In this document: in pieces, positions 1 through 7,657 of the stretch
Layout: each line of letters opens with the position of its first letter
Position numbering within the stretch: position 1 is the first letter of the stretch
NCBI RefSeq assembly: GCF_009177095.1
Contig: NZ_AP021861.1
Span: forward strand, 6,058,501-6,122,500
Reading direction: 5' to 3'
DNA length: 64,000 nt
Source: Lacipirellula parvula
GTDB lineage: Bacteria > Planctomycetota > Planctomycetia > Pirellulales > Lacipirellulaceae
Translations under genes and position numbers: made by a program
Notes under the pieces: model-generated
What the model saw: only the letters and a program-made list of their open reading frames with translations
Databases searched by the model: none
What the model was told of the DNA's origin: nothing

Positions 1-2
1 GC

Positions 3-749
3 CGCGCGGGCCGCGTGAACCTTTGCGACAACCGCCAAGTTCTCGGCGTCTCGTGCGGCGACTACCGCCGCCACGGCGCCTTCGCCGAGTTCGTCGCCGT
101 CCCCGCCCACATTCTCTACCGCCTGCCTGATTCGCTGCCGCTCGAACATGCCGCCCTTATTGAGGCTGTGTCGGTCGCCGTCCACGGCGTGAAGCGGGCC
201 GTTCCCAAAAAAGATGACAACGTGGTCGTCGTTGGGACGGGGATGATCGGCCTGCTCATCGTGCAAGTGCTGCGCCACTACGGCTGCCGGCGGCTGATCG
301 CCGTCGACGTCGACGACGATCGCCTGGCCCTCGCCAAGAAGTTCGGCGCCACCGACGTGTTCAACGCCAAGCAAGTCGACGCGACGAAAGCGATCCTTGA
401 ACTCACTGCCGGCCGCGGCGTCGCTGCCGCGTGGGAAGCGGTCGGCGCCACGCCCACCGTGCAAACTGCCGTCAACTCGGTGAGCAAAGGGGGCCACGTC
501 ACGCTGGTCGGCAACGTTTCGCCGACGATCGAACTGCCGCTGCAAACCGTCGTCACCCGCGAGCTCACCCTCCACGGCACCTGCGCCTCAAGCGGCGAGT
601 ACCCCGAGTGCATCGACCTGATGGCGAGCGGCGCCGTCGACGTTCGCCCGCTGCTGAGCGCCGCAATCTCGATCGACGACGCACCGGCGTGGTTCGAACG
701 CCTCTACGCCCACGAACCGGGCCTCATGAAAGTCGTCGTCACGCCGTGA
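3..749 (+). CDS. Zinc-type alcohol/polyol dehydrogenase (MDR family), 5' end outside window
   Basis: This is the C-terminal two thirds of a medium-chain dehydrogenase of the threonine/sorbitol dehydrogenase type. Such enzymes oxidise a secondary alcohol or polyol with NAD(P)+ in the cytoplasm. The reading frame is open to the window edge, and the first residues (RAGRVNLCDN) match the end of the structural-zinc loop, so the GTG at 15 is internal and not a start. A Rossmann fold follows, with GTGMIG and an acidic VDVDDDR stretch typical of NAD preference. The catalytic zinc ligands lie upstream and cannot be checked. An SDR follows 170 bp downstream on the same strand, so a joint role in sugar-acid or polyol oxidation is plausible but inferred. 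The substrate cannot be told. Confidence 0.85.
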   Translation, partial: RAGRVNLCDNRQVLGVSCGDYRRHGAFAEFVAVPAHILYRLPDSLPLEHAALIEAVSVAVHGVKRAVPKKDDNVVVVGTGMIGLLIVQVLRHYGCRRLIAVDVDDDRLALAKKFGATDVFNAKQVDATKAILELTAGRGVAAAWEAVGATPTVQTAVNSVSKGGHVTLVGNVSPTIELPLQTVVTRELTLHGTCASSGEYPECIDLMASGAVDVRPLLSAAISIDDAPAWFERLYAHEPGLMKVVVTP

Positions 750-780
750 CGCCGATATGTACATATTGAATTTTGTGGTC

Positions 781-801
781 CCCTCCCCTTGAGGGGGAGG
801 G
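781..801. repeat. Small G/C hairpin, repeat family I copy 1
   Basis: CCCTCCCC and GGGGAGGG arms form a compact hairpin just after the dehydrogenase stop. A related hairpin lies at 7439-7460. It may act as a terminator, but no T-tract follows on the plus strand. Confidence 0.5.
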
Positions 802-851
802 AGCCAGAAAAAAAACGAAACGACGAACCACCCACGCCGAAACGCACCACT

Positions 852-879
852 CCCCCCGGCTTGAAGAGCCGGGGGCTAA
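852..879. repeat. Intergenic palindromic repeat, family D copy 1
   Basis: A CCCCCGG/CCGGGGG hairpin with a TTGAAGA-type loop, ending in CTAA. The same unit occurs as a perfect inverted pair at 60362-60436 and as a single unit at 61995-62023. It lies between two same-strand dehydrogenase genes. Confidence 0.7.
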
Positions 880-918
880 TCAAAACTCACAACTCAAAAC
901 CCGCAACTCGCAACTTCA

Positions 919-1701
919 ATGAGCACCGACAACTTCGACCTCACCGGCAAAACGGCTCTCATCACCGGCGCCAGCCGCGGCCTTGGCCAAATCTTCGGCC
1001 GCGCCCTCGCCCGCGCCGGCGCCGACCTCATCGTCACCAGCCGGAAGGCCGCCGACCTCACGCCCTTCTGCCACGAGATCGAAGCGATGGGCCGGCAAAT
1101 CCTGCCGCTCGAACTCGACGTCCGCGATCAATACAGCATCGAGGCGATGTGCAAAGCCGCCCTCGCCGCGGTCGACAAGATCGACATCCTGGTGAACAAC
1201 GCCGGCTGCAACGTTCGCAAGCCAGCGCTCGAAGTCACCTGGGACGATTGGAACCTGATCCTCGACACGAACCTCCGCGGCTCGTTCTTCGTCGCGCAAG
1301 GCATCGCCCGCCACATGGTCGAGCGCGGTTACGGCCGCATCATTAACATCGGCTCAGTCACCTCGGTCTGCGGCTACGCCGGCCTCGGCCCCTACGGCGC
1401 CAGCCGCGGCGGCATCAAGCAGCTGACGATGAGCCTCGCCGACGATTGGGGCGCTCACGGCATCACCGTGAACTGCCTCGCCCCGGGCTGGTTCAAGACG
1501 AACCAAAACCGCGCCCTCTACGAACAAGAGGGCTGGGTCGACTATCTCACCGACCGCATCCCCCTGAAGCGCCCCGGCAAACCCGACGACCTCGAAGGCG
1601 CCATCGTGTTCTTAGCCTCGGACGCCAGCGCCTACGTCACTGGCCAAACGCTCCTCGTCGACGGCGGCATCTCCGGCGGGCCGGTGAAGATCAAGCTGTA
1701 A
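919..1701 (+). CDS. SDR family oxidoreductase with Arg in place of the catalytic Lys
   Basis: A 260-residue classical short-chain dehydrogenase, cytoplasmic, using NAD(P). It resembles gluconate 5-dehydrogenase and 2-deoxygluconate dehydrogenase in overall sequence. The cofactor motif TGASRGLG is near residue 17, NNAG is near residue 93, and catalytic Ser146 and Tyr159 are in the expected places, 13 residues apart. The usual YxxxK motif reads Y-G-A-S-R, so Arg163 replaces the lysine, and a Lys follows four positions later. The ATG at 919 has no clear ribosome binding site, but it fits the family's N-terminus and no better start is seen. It lies downstream of the zinc-type dehydrogenase. Substrate unknown. 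Confidence 0.88.
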   Translation: MSTDNFDLTGKTALITGASRGLGQIFGRALARAGADLIVTSRKAADLTPFCHEIEAMGRQILPLELDVRDQYSIEAMCKAALAAVDKIDILVNNAGCNVRKPALEVTWDDWNLILDTNLRGSFFVAQGIARHMVERGYGRIINIGSVTSVCGYAGLGPYGASRGGIKQLTMSLADDWGAHGITVNCLAPGWFKTNQNRALYEQEGWVDYLTDRIPLKRPGKPDDLEGAIVFLASDASAYVTGQTLLVDGGISGGPVKIKL

Positions 1702-1746
1702 GAACCTGAGCGACGACAGCACGCAGCAACAGTCACTCTGCATTCC

Positions 1747-1810
1747 CTTTGCGCCTTCGCGCCTTTGCGTGAGACATGTCTTTTAAGATCTCACGCAAAG
1801 GCGCGAAGAA
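1747..1810. repeat. Inverted repeat family A copy 1, probably a bidirectional terminator here
   Basis: Two arms built on CTTTGCGCCTTCGCGCC and its complement flank a T/A-rich loop. This copy lies between two convergent genes (SDR and AstE-like), where a bidirectional terminator would be expected. Other copies are at 5784-5853 (perfect 28-bp arms) and 13682-13761. Confidence 0.8.
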
Positions 1811-1832
1811 ATACAGAATAGGCAGTTAATCT

Positions 1833-2858
1833 CTAAGGTTCCACCACCGGCCGGCCTTCAGGATCGACTTCCGGCAGCGTCGCTTCGCTGCCGTCAGGCG
1901 CCATCGTCGCCAGGTGAACCACCGCCTCGCCCTGCTGCACGAGCGGGTTGTTCGTGTGGCCGATGACGATCCCCTCTTCCGCGGCAATCAGCGGCGCCGC
2001 ATCGTCGCCGAAGGCGTCGGCCACCATGCCGAGTTGCTGCCCCGCCGACACCTTCGCGCCGAGCTTCACGTCGAGCCGCAAGATGCCGCTGTTGAACGCC
2101 CGCACCCACGAAGTTTTCGCGATCAGCGCCGAATGCTTCGTCCGCGGCCGCGGCGCCGTCGCCCGCATGCCGAGCGCCTGCAGCACCCGCAGCACGCCGT
2201 CGCGACCGAGCTGAATCGCCTCGTCGTCGAACCGCAACGGCTCGCCCGCTTCGTACACCAGTGTGCGAATCCCCGCATCAGTCGCCGCCTTCCGCAGCGA
2301 CCCGTCGATCGCCCCGGCATGCATGATCACCGGCGCCCCGAACGCCTCCGAGAATCGCCGGGTCTCCTCGTCATGCAAGTTCGCGCGAATCTGCGGTAAG
2401 TTGGTCCGGTGGTTCGACCCCGTATGCAGGTCGATCCCATACTGGCACTTCAGCACCACTTCCTGCATGAACAGAAACGCGAGCCGCGCCGCGACGGATC
2501 CTCGCTCCAAACCGGGAAACGAACGATTGAGATCACGCCGATCAGGCAAATACCGCGACTGGGCGTTGAACCCGAACACGTTCACGATCGGTACGGTGAT
2601 GAGACAGCCGGCGAGCTCGCGCGGAGCGATTTTCTCCAGCACGCGGCCAATGATCTCGACGCCATTCACCTCGTCGCCATGAACCGCCGCGCTGATCCAC
2701 ACGGTCGGCCCCGGCTTGGCGCCGTTCACTACCATAATCGGCAGCGTGAGGCTCGTCCCCGTCGGCAGCTTCGCGACCGGAATCTCAATCCGGCGCCGCT
2801 CGCCCGGGTTCACAAACACCCCGGCGACTTCGATCGGCAAATTGCTAACTTTAGCCAC
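1833..2858 (-). CDS. Succinylglutamate desuccinylase/aspartoacylase family protein (AstE/AspA-like)
   Basis: A 341-residue M14-type zinc deacylase. Family members hydrolyse N-acyl amino acids. The zinc ligands are visible as His60 and Glu63 in HGDEVNG and His145 in DLHTGS. An RDLNRSFPG segment, as in AstE-type proteins, lies near residue 108. A beta-rich C-terminal part (about 250-341) resembles the lipoyl-like barrel seen in this subgroup. The start is a GTG with AAGGA seven bases upstream; the nearby ATG is out of frame and soon stops. RimK and a RimB-like protease lie just upstream on the same strand, a common grouping, so it may act on glutamylated or otherwise acylated peptides. That role is inferred. 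Confidence 0.86.
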   Translation of the reverse strand: MAKVSNLPIEVAGVFVNPGERRRIEIPVAKLPTGTSLTLPIMVVNGAKPGPTVWISAAVHGDEVNGVEIIGRVLEKIAPRELAGCLITVPIVNVFGFNAQSRYLPDRRDLNRSFPGLERGSVAARLAFLFMQEVVLKCQYGIDLHTGSNHRTNLPQIRANLHDEETRRFSEAFGAPVIMHAGAIDGSLRKAATDAGIRTLVYEAGEPLRFDDEAIQLGRDGVLRVLQALGMRATAPRPRTKHSALIAKTSWVRAFNSGILRLDVKLGAKVSAGQQLGMVADAFGDDAAPLIAAEEGIVIGHTNNPLVQQGEAVVHLATMAPDGSEATLPEVDPEGRPVVEP

Positions 2859-2885
2859 GGCTCATCCTTGAGAAATTACTAGCTA

Positions 2886-3016
2886 TAAGTTGTGAGCGAC
2901 GAGTTGCGAGTTAAAGAAGGCTGCCGCAAGCCTTCGCTGAGTCGAGATTTCAATCGTTGCGATGACGAAGCCAACGCATCGATTGCTCTCGCAACTCGCT
3001 ACCCGAAACTCGCTAC
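2886..3016. repeat. Intergenic inverted repeat, family C copy 2
   Basis: Arms rich in GAGCGACGAGTTGCGAG and the complementary CTCGCAACTCG lie at both ends of the rimK-astE gap. Related arms are at 885-917 (single) and 40527-40712 (paired). No gene is visible in the gap. Confidence 0.6.
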
Positions 3017-3020
3017 TCCC

Positions 3021-3923
3021 CTACCCCTTCCCCTTATCCCGTTGCAGTCCCGCCTTCGCATTCTTCTCAATGAACTCAATAATCTTCGCCGCCACGTCAA
3101 CGCCGGTCGACTTCTCAATTCCTTCGAGCCCCGGTGACGAATTCACTTCCATCACCACAGCGCCATGATTCGAACGGAGCACATCGACGCCGGAGATGTT
3201 CAGCCCCATCGTGCGAGCAGCGCGAACCGCCGTTGAACGTTCTTCCGGCGTAATCTTCACCTTCTCCGCCGTGCCGCCGCGATGCAGGTTCGAGCGGAAC
3301 TCGCCGGGGCCCGCTTGCCGCTTCATGCTCGCCACCACTTTGCCGCCGACGACGAAGCAGCGCACGTCGCTGCCGCCCGCCTCTTTGATGTATTCCTGCA
3401 CGAGGATGTTCGCGTCGAGTCCGCGGAACGCCTCGATAACTGCCTGGGCCGCCTTTTTCGTCTCGGCGAGAATCACGCCGACGCCTTGCGTTCCTTCGAT
3501 CAACTTCACCACCAGCGGCGTGCCGCCGGCGAGACTGATCACGCCGTCGATGTCTTTCGTCGAGTGCGCACAACCCGTCACCGGCAACCCAACACCGTCG
3601 CGGGCCAGCAGTTGCAAGCTGCGGAGCTTGTCGCGCGAGCGGCTAATTGCCTGCGACTCATTCGCGACGAACACGCCCATCATTTCGAACTGCCGCACCA
3701 CGGCCGTGCCGTAGAAGGTGTTCGAGGCGCCGATGCGCGGAATCACCGCGTCGACCTTCAGCGGCTCGCCCTGGTAAATCACCTGCGGACGCCGCGAGGT
3801 GATGTCCATATAGCAGCGCAGGTAATCGACCACAGACATTTCATGCCCGCGGTTCTTGCCCGCCTCTTTCAGTCGCGTCGTCGAATAAAGCGACGGTCGC
3901 CGCGACAGGATGGCGATCCTCAT
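3021..3923 (-). CDS. rimK: RimK family alpha-L-glutamate ligase
   Basis: A 300-residue ATP-grasp ligase. RimK adds glutamate residues to the C-terminus of ribosomal protein S6 in enterobacteria. The sequence starts [15 protein letters not shown] as in RimK, and has the ATP-grasp core with [17 protein letters not shown] (near 140), [23 protein letters not shown], and the metal-binding [14 protein letters not shown] near residue 272. Length matches the family. Its ATG overlaps the stop of the upstream protease gene by 4 bp, so the two are almost surely co-transcribed. The true substrate in planctomycetes is not evident from sequence. Confidence 0.93.
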   Translation of the reverse strand: MRIAILSRRPSLYSTTRLKEAGKNRGHEMSVVDYLRCYMDITSRRPQVIYQGEPLKVDAVIPRIGASNTFYGTAVVRQFEMMGVFVANESQAISRSRDKLRSLQLLARDGVGLPVTGCAHSTKDIDGVISLAGGTPLVVKLIEGTQGVGVILAETKKAAQAVIEAFRGLDANILVQEYIKEAGGSDVRCFVVGGKVVASMKRQAGPGEFRSNLHRGGTAEKVKITPEERSTAVRAARTMGLNISGVDVLRSNHGAVVMEVNSSPGLEGIEKSTGVDVAAKIIEFIEKNAKAGLQRDKGKG

Positions 3924-4423
3924 TCTGATCTCCGTTTCTTTCTCTTAGCTGGCTTCTTCAACGATGTTTTCGAAACGCGCGGCTGGCTAACAACATACGA
4001 ACGGCCCGGATCGACGACAAACTTCCCGCGCACCGCTTCCCGGCCGAGCAGCATGCGGAATCCCATCTCATCGCGAGCGGCGAGCGTCAGATCAATCGGC
4101 CAGCGCTGGCCGTCGACCTCGATATCGACCCGAACCACCGGCCGATGAGTCGTGTGGCCGTTAGAACTCCGTATATGGCGAAACTCTAGCACAGGAGCCT
4201 CGGCCTGGAGCGTGGTTTTCGCATCTCGCTGCAGGGGGTGAACCACAAACCGCACCCAGCGGGCCCCGTCGCGCTCGAATTCTTCGAGGTCGAACGCGTG
4301 CAGCGACGAGCTGCGGGCGCCCGTGTCGATCTTCACCTTGATGGCGTCGATCCCCAGGGCTGGCACCGCGATCCATTCGCGCCAGCCGACGGTCGGTTTA
4401 GATGGTTTATGAGGCGCCGTCAT
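3920..4423 (-). CDS. Retropepsin-like 'ATP-dependent zinc protease' family protein (RimB-like)
   Basis: A 167-residue protein of the family often labelled ATP-dependent zinc protease, which has a retropepsin-like fold; its Pseudomonas relative RimB works with RimK. The aspartic motif is visible as [13 protein letters not shown] with Asp33-Thr34-Gly35-Ala36. A later [20 protein letters not shown] segment is the family's second conserved block. The lysine/arginine-rich C-terminus ends [12 protein letters not shown]. It overlaps rimK by 4 bp and is the first gene of a likely three-gene operon (protease, rimK, astE-like). A role in trimming glutamate tails is inferred from the RimB precedent. Confidence 0.87.
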   Translation of the reverse strand: MTAPHKPSKPTVGWREWIAVPALGIDAIKVKIDTGARSSSLHAFDLEEFERDGARWVRFVVHPLQRDAKTTLQAEAPVLEFRHIRSSNGHTTHRPVVRVDIEVDGQRWPIDLTLAARDEMGFRMLLGREAVRGKFVVDPGRSYVVSQPRVSKTSLKKPAKRKKRRSE

Positions 4424-4641
4424 GGCGATGCCGAGTTTCCGGTTGAAGCGGTCGGTTGATCAGGCGTACGCCTGCCGTCGTGTTCAGTCGTCCTGCTGTT
4501 CAGGCGGCTATTGGAAAGCGATCGTGCCTTCCCCACAAGTCCGCTCCCACGACTGAGAATCTCGGTTTTCGTGTTGCTTTCGGCCACCTACCCTGAGACA
4601 CTGAACAAACGATCACACAAGTGACGGGGCTCATGCTGCGC

Positions 4642-4670
4642 GCCGCGAGCCGGGGCGTCCCGCCCCCGGC
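4642..4670. repeat. GC-rich hairpin, family H copy 1
   Basis: GCCGGGGCG pairs with CGCCCCCGGC (one bulged C) around a TCC loop. The reverse complement of this unit recurs at 58106-58131. Confidence 0.6.
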
Positions 4671-4877
4671 GCATTCGAACACTTCAATCCCAGTCGCCCC
4701 CCAACAGACGCTTAACTGTCGCCTCAAACCACGAAAAGACACCCAAAACGCAACTCAAACCCCTTTGCAGCAAGGACTTACATTCTGTCGCCAAATATCG
4801 ACTTCGCGACACGAGGCGACACGACACATCTGGCAGCAGTCTCCAACCTAGTTCAGCTACTACTGGAAAACGCATTT

Positions 4878-4962
4878 AACACAGAGCTCACAGAGGAAGG
4901 CAACGGACAGCGCTCCGTTCCTCTCCTTCATTCTTCTCTGTGCTCTCTGTGTCCTCTGTGTT
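4878..4962. repeat. Inverted repeat family B copy 1
   Basis: The left arm is built from AACACAGAG and CACAGAGG units, the right arm from CTCTGTG units ending CCTCTGTGTT. Copy 2 is at 15490-15571 inside the oxidase operon; both copies sit beside the bases CGCATTTAA. Confidence 0.75.
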
Positions 4963-4987
4963 GCAATCTTCAGCTGTTCCCAGAACC

Positions 4988-5755
4988 TCACAGCCCTGGG
5001 CTGCTCTGCATAATCCCGCCGTCGGCAAAAATCGTCGTCGCCGTGATGTAACTCGCCCCGTCCCCGGCGAGGAACGCCACGACGCTGGCGATCTCGCTCG
5101 GTTGGGCCATCCGGCCGAGCGGAATCGCGTCGTCAAGTTTTTTCAGCAGCGCCGGATCGTTCATCGTCGAGGTGTTGATCGGCGTCGCTACGGCGCCGGG
5201 ACCTACCCCCACGACCAAAATATTGTGAGGCGCCAGTTCCAGGCCGGCCGTGCGGGTGAGCATCCGCATGCCTCCCTTCGAAAGGCAGTACGCCGTATTA
5301 CCCGGCATCGGCCAATCTTCGTGAACGGAGGTGATATTGATGATCCGCCCGCCGGAACCTTGCTTGATCATCTGCTTCGCGGCGACCTGCGTCCCAAAGA
5401 AGGCGCTCTTCAAATTGATGTCGAGCACCTTCTCGTACTGCGCTTCGGTGGTGTCGAGCACGCTCGTCCGCGTCTCGACGCCGGCGTTGTTCACCATGAC
5501 GTCGAGCCGTCCAAACTTCGCCACCGCCGCGGCGACCAGCTTCTCGAGATCAGCCACCTTGCTCACATCGGCCTCAACGCCAATCGCCTGTTCGCCGAGC
5601 CCAGCCAGCTGTTTCTCGAGCGCCGCCGTCGCCTCCGGATGAGCGATGTAATCAATAACGACGCTGGCCCCCTGCCGAGCCAACTCCTCGACAATCGCCA
5701 ACCCAATCCCGCTATTCCCACCCGTAACAACAGCGACTTTGCCTTTAAGATTCAT
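4988..5755 (-). CDS. SDR family oxidoreductase (glucose-1-dehydrogenase/3-oxoacyl reductase type)
   Basis: A 255-residue classical short-chain dehydrogenase, cytoplasmic, NAD(P)-dependent. The cofactor motif TGGNSGIG is near residue 12, NNAG near 90, and the catalytic triad Ser143, Tyr156 and Lys160 is intact (YCLSK). The C-terminal FLAGDGASYITATTIFADGG block matches glucose-1-dehydrogenase and FabG relatives. The ATG at 5755 has AAGGA seven bases upstream and is preferred to the TTG one codon before it. It follows a GMC oxidoreductase on the same strand, with a family A inverted repeat in the gap. Substrate unknown; an oxidative sugar route with the GMC enzyme is possible. Confidence 0.9.
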   Translation of the reverse strand: MNLKGKVAVVTGGNSGIGLAIVEELARQGASVVIDYIAHPEATAALEKQLAGLGEQAIGVEADVSKVADLEKLVAAAVAKFGRLDVMVNNAGVETRTSVLDTTEAQYEKVLDINLKSAFFGTQVAAKQMIKQGSGGRIINITSVHEDWPMPGNTAYCLSKGGMRMLTRTAGLELAPHNILVVGVGPGAVATPINTSTMNDPALLKKLDDAIPLGRMAQPSEIASVVAFLAGDGASYITATTIFADGGIMQSSPGL

Positions 5756-5783
5756 CAATCAATCCTTCTATTCTCGGTCCCCC

Positions 5784-5853
5784 CTTTGCGCCTTCGCGCC
5801 TTTGCGTGAGACATATCTTTTTAGATCTCACGCAAAGGCGCGAAGGCGCAAAG
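5784..5853. repeat. Inverted repeat family A copy 2, perfect 28-bp arms
   Basis: Arms 5784-5811 and 5826-5853 are exact reverse complements over 28 bp around a 14-base A/T-rich loop. It lies between two minus-strand genes (GMC oxidoreductase and SDR), so a hairpin in their mRNA could end or tune transcription. Confidence 0.9.
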
Positions 5854-5878
5854 AAAGAGAAAGGTGTTGTTCAGATTT

Positions 5879-7429
5879 TTAACCAAGTCGCTGCAGCAAG
5901 TGATCGCCCACCCGCAATGCATTCGCCATCGCCGTGAGCGCCGGGTTCACCGCCCCGATGCTCGAGAAGAAGCTCGTGTCGACCACATACAAATTATCGA
6001 CCTCGTGCGTCTGGCAGTTGACGTTGAGGACCGAGGTCTTCGCATCGCTCCCAAACCGGCACGTCCCTGCCTGGTGCGCGACGCCCCCCAAGTCGATTTC
6101 GTTCTTCATGTACAAGTTGCGGGGAATCAAATGGTCGTGCATGTCGAGCTGGTTGAGCATCGATTTCAGCTTCTCGTACAGTTTGTTCTTCGCCACCGTG
6201 TTCGACGGCGTGTAGCTGAGCGTGATCGTCCCCGCGGCGTCGACCGTCACGCGGTTCTCCTCGCGCGGCAAGTCCTCGGTCGAGAGCCAGAAGTCGACCG
6301 CGTGCTTCGCAATCATCTCCAGCGACCACTGCGGCGCGAGCATCGTTTCGATCGGCTTCTCGCCGCGGAACATCGGCGCCTGCGACTTGCCGACCATCTG
6401 AATGTTCCCCATCGGGAACTCGTACCCCGGCATGCCGAAGTAAAAATCGTTCAGCCCGAGCGTCTTCTGATAGATCGTCGGGTTCGGCTCCTTCGACAGC
6501 GCGAGCACCGCCTGGCTATTGTGGAACATGTAGTTCCGCCCCACTTGGTCGGAGCCATTTGCCAACCCGCGCGGATGCTTGTCGTTGGCCGAACGGAGCA
6601 GCAGCTTCGCCGAGTTCGCCGCCCCGCACGAGACGACGACAATGCTGCCGGTGAACTCCGCCGGCTTCCCTTCGTGGGTGCCGACGACCCGCGTCACTTG
6701 GCGACCGTCGGCACTCGTCTCCAGCCGGTCGACCATCGCGTTGGTGAGCAGCGTGACGTTCGGGAACTCCAGCGCCGGCCGCACGGCGAGCGTTTCGGCA
6801 TCGCTCTTCGCGTGCAATACGCAGGGAAACCCGTCGCAATTGATACAGCGGCAACAGTGGCTGAACGCCAGCTGCGCTTCGTTCAGCATGATGCCGCACG
6901 GCGAGTGAAACGGATGGTAGCCGGCACGGGCGAGGTCGTCGGCCAGCTTCTGGATCCGCGGCTCGTGCGACACGGCCGGATGGGGATACGGCCCGCTCGA
7001 CGGCGGTTCGGTCGGATCTTCGCCGCGCGCGCCGTGAACGTGGTACATCTCCTCGGCTTGCTGGTAGTACGGTTCGAGCTCGTCGTAGCTGATCGGCCAC
7101 GCCGGCGAGACGCCGTCTTGATGCTGCCGTTCGGCAAAGTCCTCGGCCCGCAACCGATAGAGCGCGGCGCCATACATCTTCGTCGCACCGCCGACAAAGT
7201 AATGGACGCCCGGCTGAAACGCCTTGCCCCGCTTGTCGTACCAGACATCCTTCGAGACGTAGCGGTTGTCGATGAAGACCGCCTCGGCGCTCCAGTTCTC
7301 CGGCTCGCGCTTCAGCCAATCGCCGCGTTCAAGCAGCAAGATTTTCTTGCCCGACGGCGCGAGATGGCGAGCGAGCGTCCCGCCGCCGGCCCCGCTGCCA
7401 ATGATAATAACGTCGTACTGTTCGGCCAT
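5879..7429 (-). CDS. GMC family oxidoreductase
   Basis: A 516-residue flavoprotein of the glucose-methanol-choline group, which oxidises alcohols or sugars using FAD. The N-terminal FAD motif is GSGAGGGTLARHLA near residue 12 with an ERGDW block after it. The C-terminal signature has His in HQAGTCRFG (about 453) and Asn in SSIGAVNPALTAMANALR, matching the catalytic His/Asn region. A cysteine-rich stretch, CCRCINCDGFPC (about 194-205), is present and could bind a metal or form disulfides. No signal peptide is evident; the start MAEQYDVIIIGSG is standard. It is upstream of the SDR on the same strand. Substrate cannot be assigned. Confidence 0.9.
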   Translation of the reverse strand: MAEQYDVIIIGSGAGGGTLARHLAPSGKKILLLERGDWLKREPENWSAEAVFIDNRYVSKDVWYDKRGKAFQPGVHYFVGGATKMYGAALYRLRAEDFAERQHQDGVSPAWPISYDELEPYYQQAEEMYHVHGARGEDPTEPPSSGPYPHPAVSHEPRIQKLADDLARAGYHPFHSPCGIMLNEAQLAFSHCCRCINCDGFPCVLHAKSDAETLAVRPALEFPNVTLLTNAMVDRLETSADGRQVTRVVGTHEGKPAEFTGSIVVVSCGAANSAKLLLRSANDKHPRGLANGSDQVGRNYMFHNSQAVLALSKEPNPTIYQKTLGLNDFYFGMPGYEFPMGNIQMVGKSQAPMFRGEKPIETMLAPQWSLEMIAKHAVDFWLSTEDLPREENRVTVDAAGTITLSYTPSNTVAKNKLYEKLKSMLNQLDMHDHLIPRNLYMKNEIDLGGVAHQAGTCRFGSDAKTSVLNVNCQTHEVDNLYVVDTSFFSSIGAVNPALTAMANALRVGDHLLQRLG

Positions 7430-7438
7430 GGCGATTCT

Positions 7439-7471
7439 CCCCCTCCCTTAAAGGGAGGGGCTAGGGGAGGG
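7439..7471. repeat. Small hairpin, family I copy 2
   Basis: CCCCTCCCTT pairs with AAGGGAGGGG, followed by CTAGGGGAGGG. Related to 781-801. It lies just upstream of the GMC start codon. Confidence 0.5.
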
Positions 7472-7546
7472 ATTTGGCTAGGCACAAATGTAGGTCACGA
7501 TTAGCGATTAATAACGAGCTGCCGATTATTGGGGATTTTCACGGGG

Positions 7547-7619
7547 TGCCACTGGCATCTTGCCAGTGCAGAAGCGGGAACTCGCTCGGCACTTCAACAC
7601 TGGCAGGATGCCAGTGGCA
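7547..7619. repeat. Inverted repeat family G
   Basis: Arms 7547-7568 and 7598-7619 are reverse complements over 22 bp with one mismatch, based on CACTGGCA and TGCCAGTG. Each arm is itself palindromic. It lies just past the glgX stop (7658) and could end its transcription. Confidence 0.8.
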
Positions 7620-7657
7620 CTCACGCCCTAGTTCTTCGCATTCAACAACGGACTCCA

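Larger units (their letters stand above)
4424..4987. other. Gene-free stretch with two repeat units
   Basis: No convincing coding sequence in 564 bp. It holds a family H hairpin (4649-4670) and a family B inverted pair (4878-4962). The rest shows no promoter or RNA gene I can support. Confidence 0.6.

Noticed and set aside
5864-7504. A 546-codon plus-strand frame opposite the GMC oxidoreductase
   Set aside because: It is a mirror of a real gene with Arg/Val-rich composition and no start signal.
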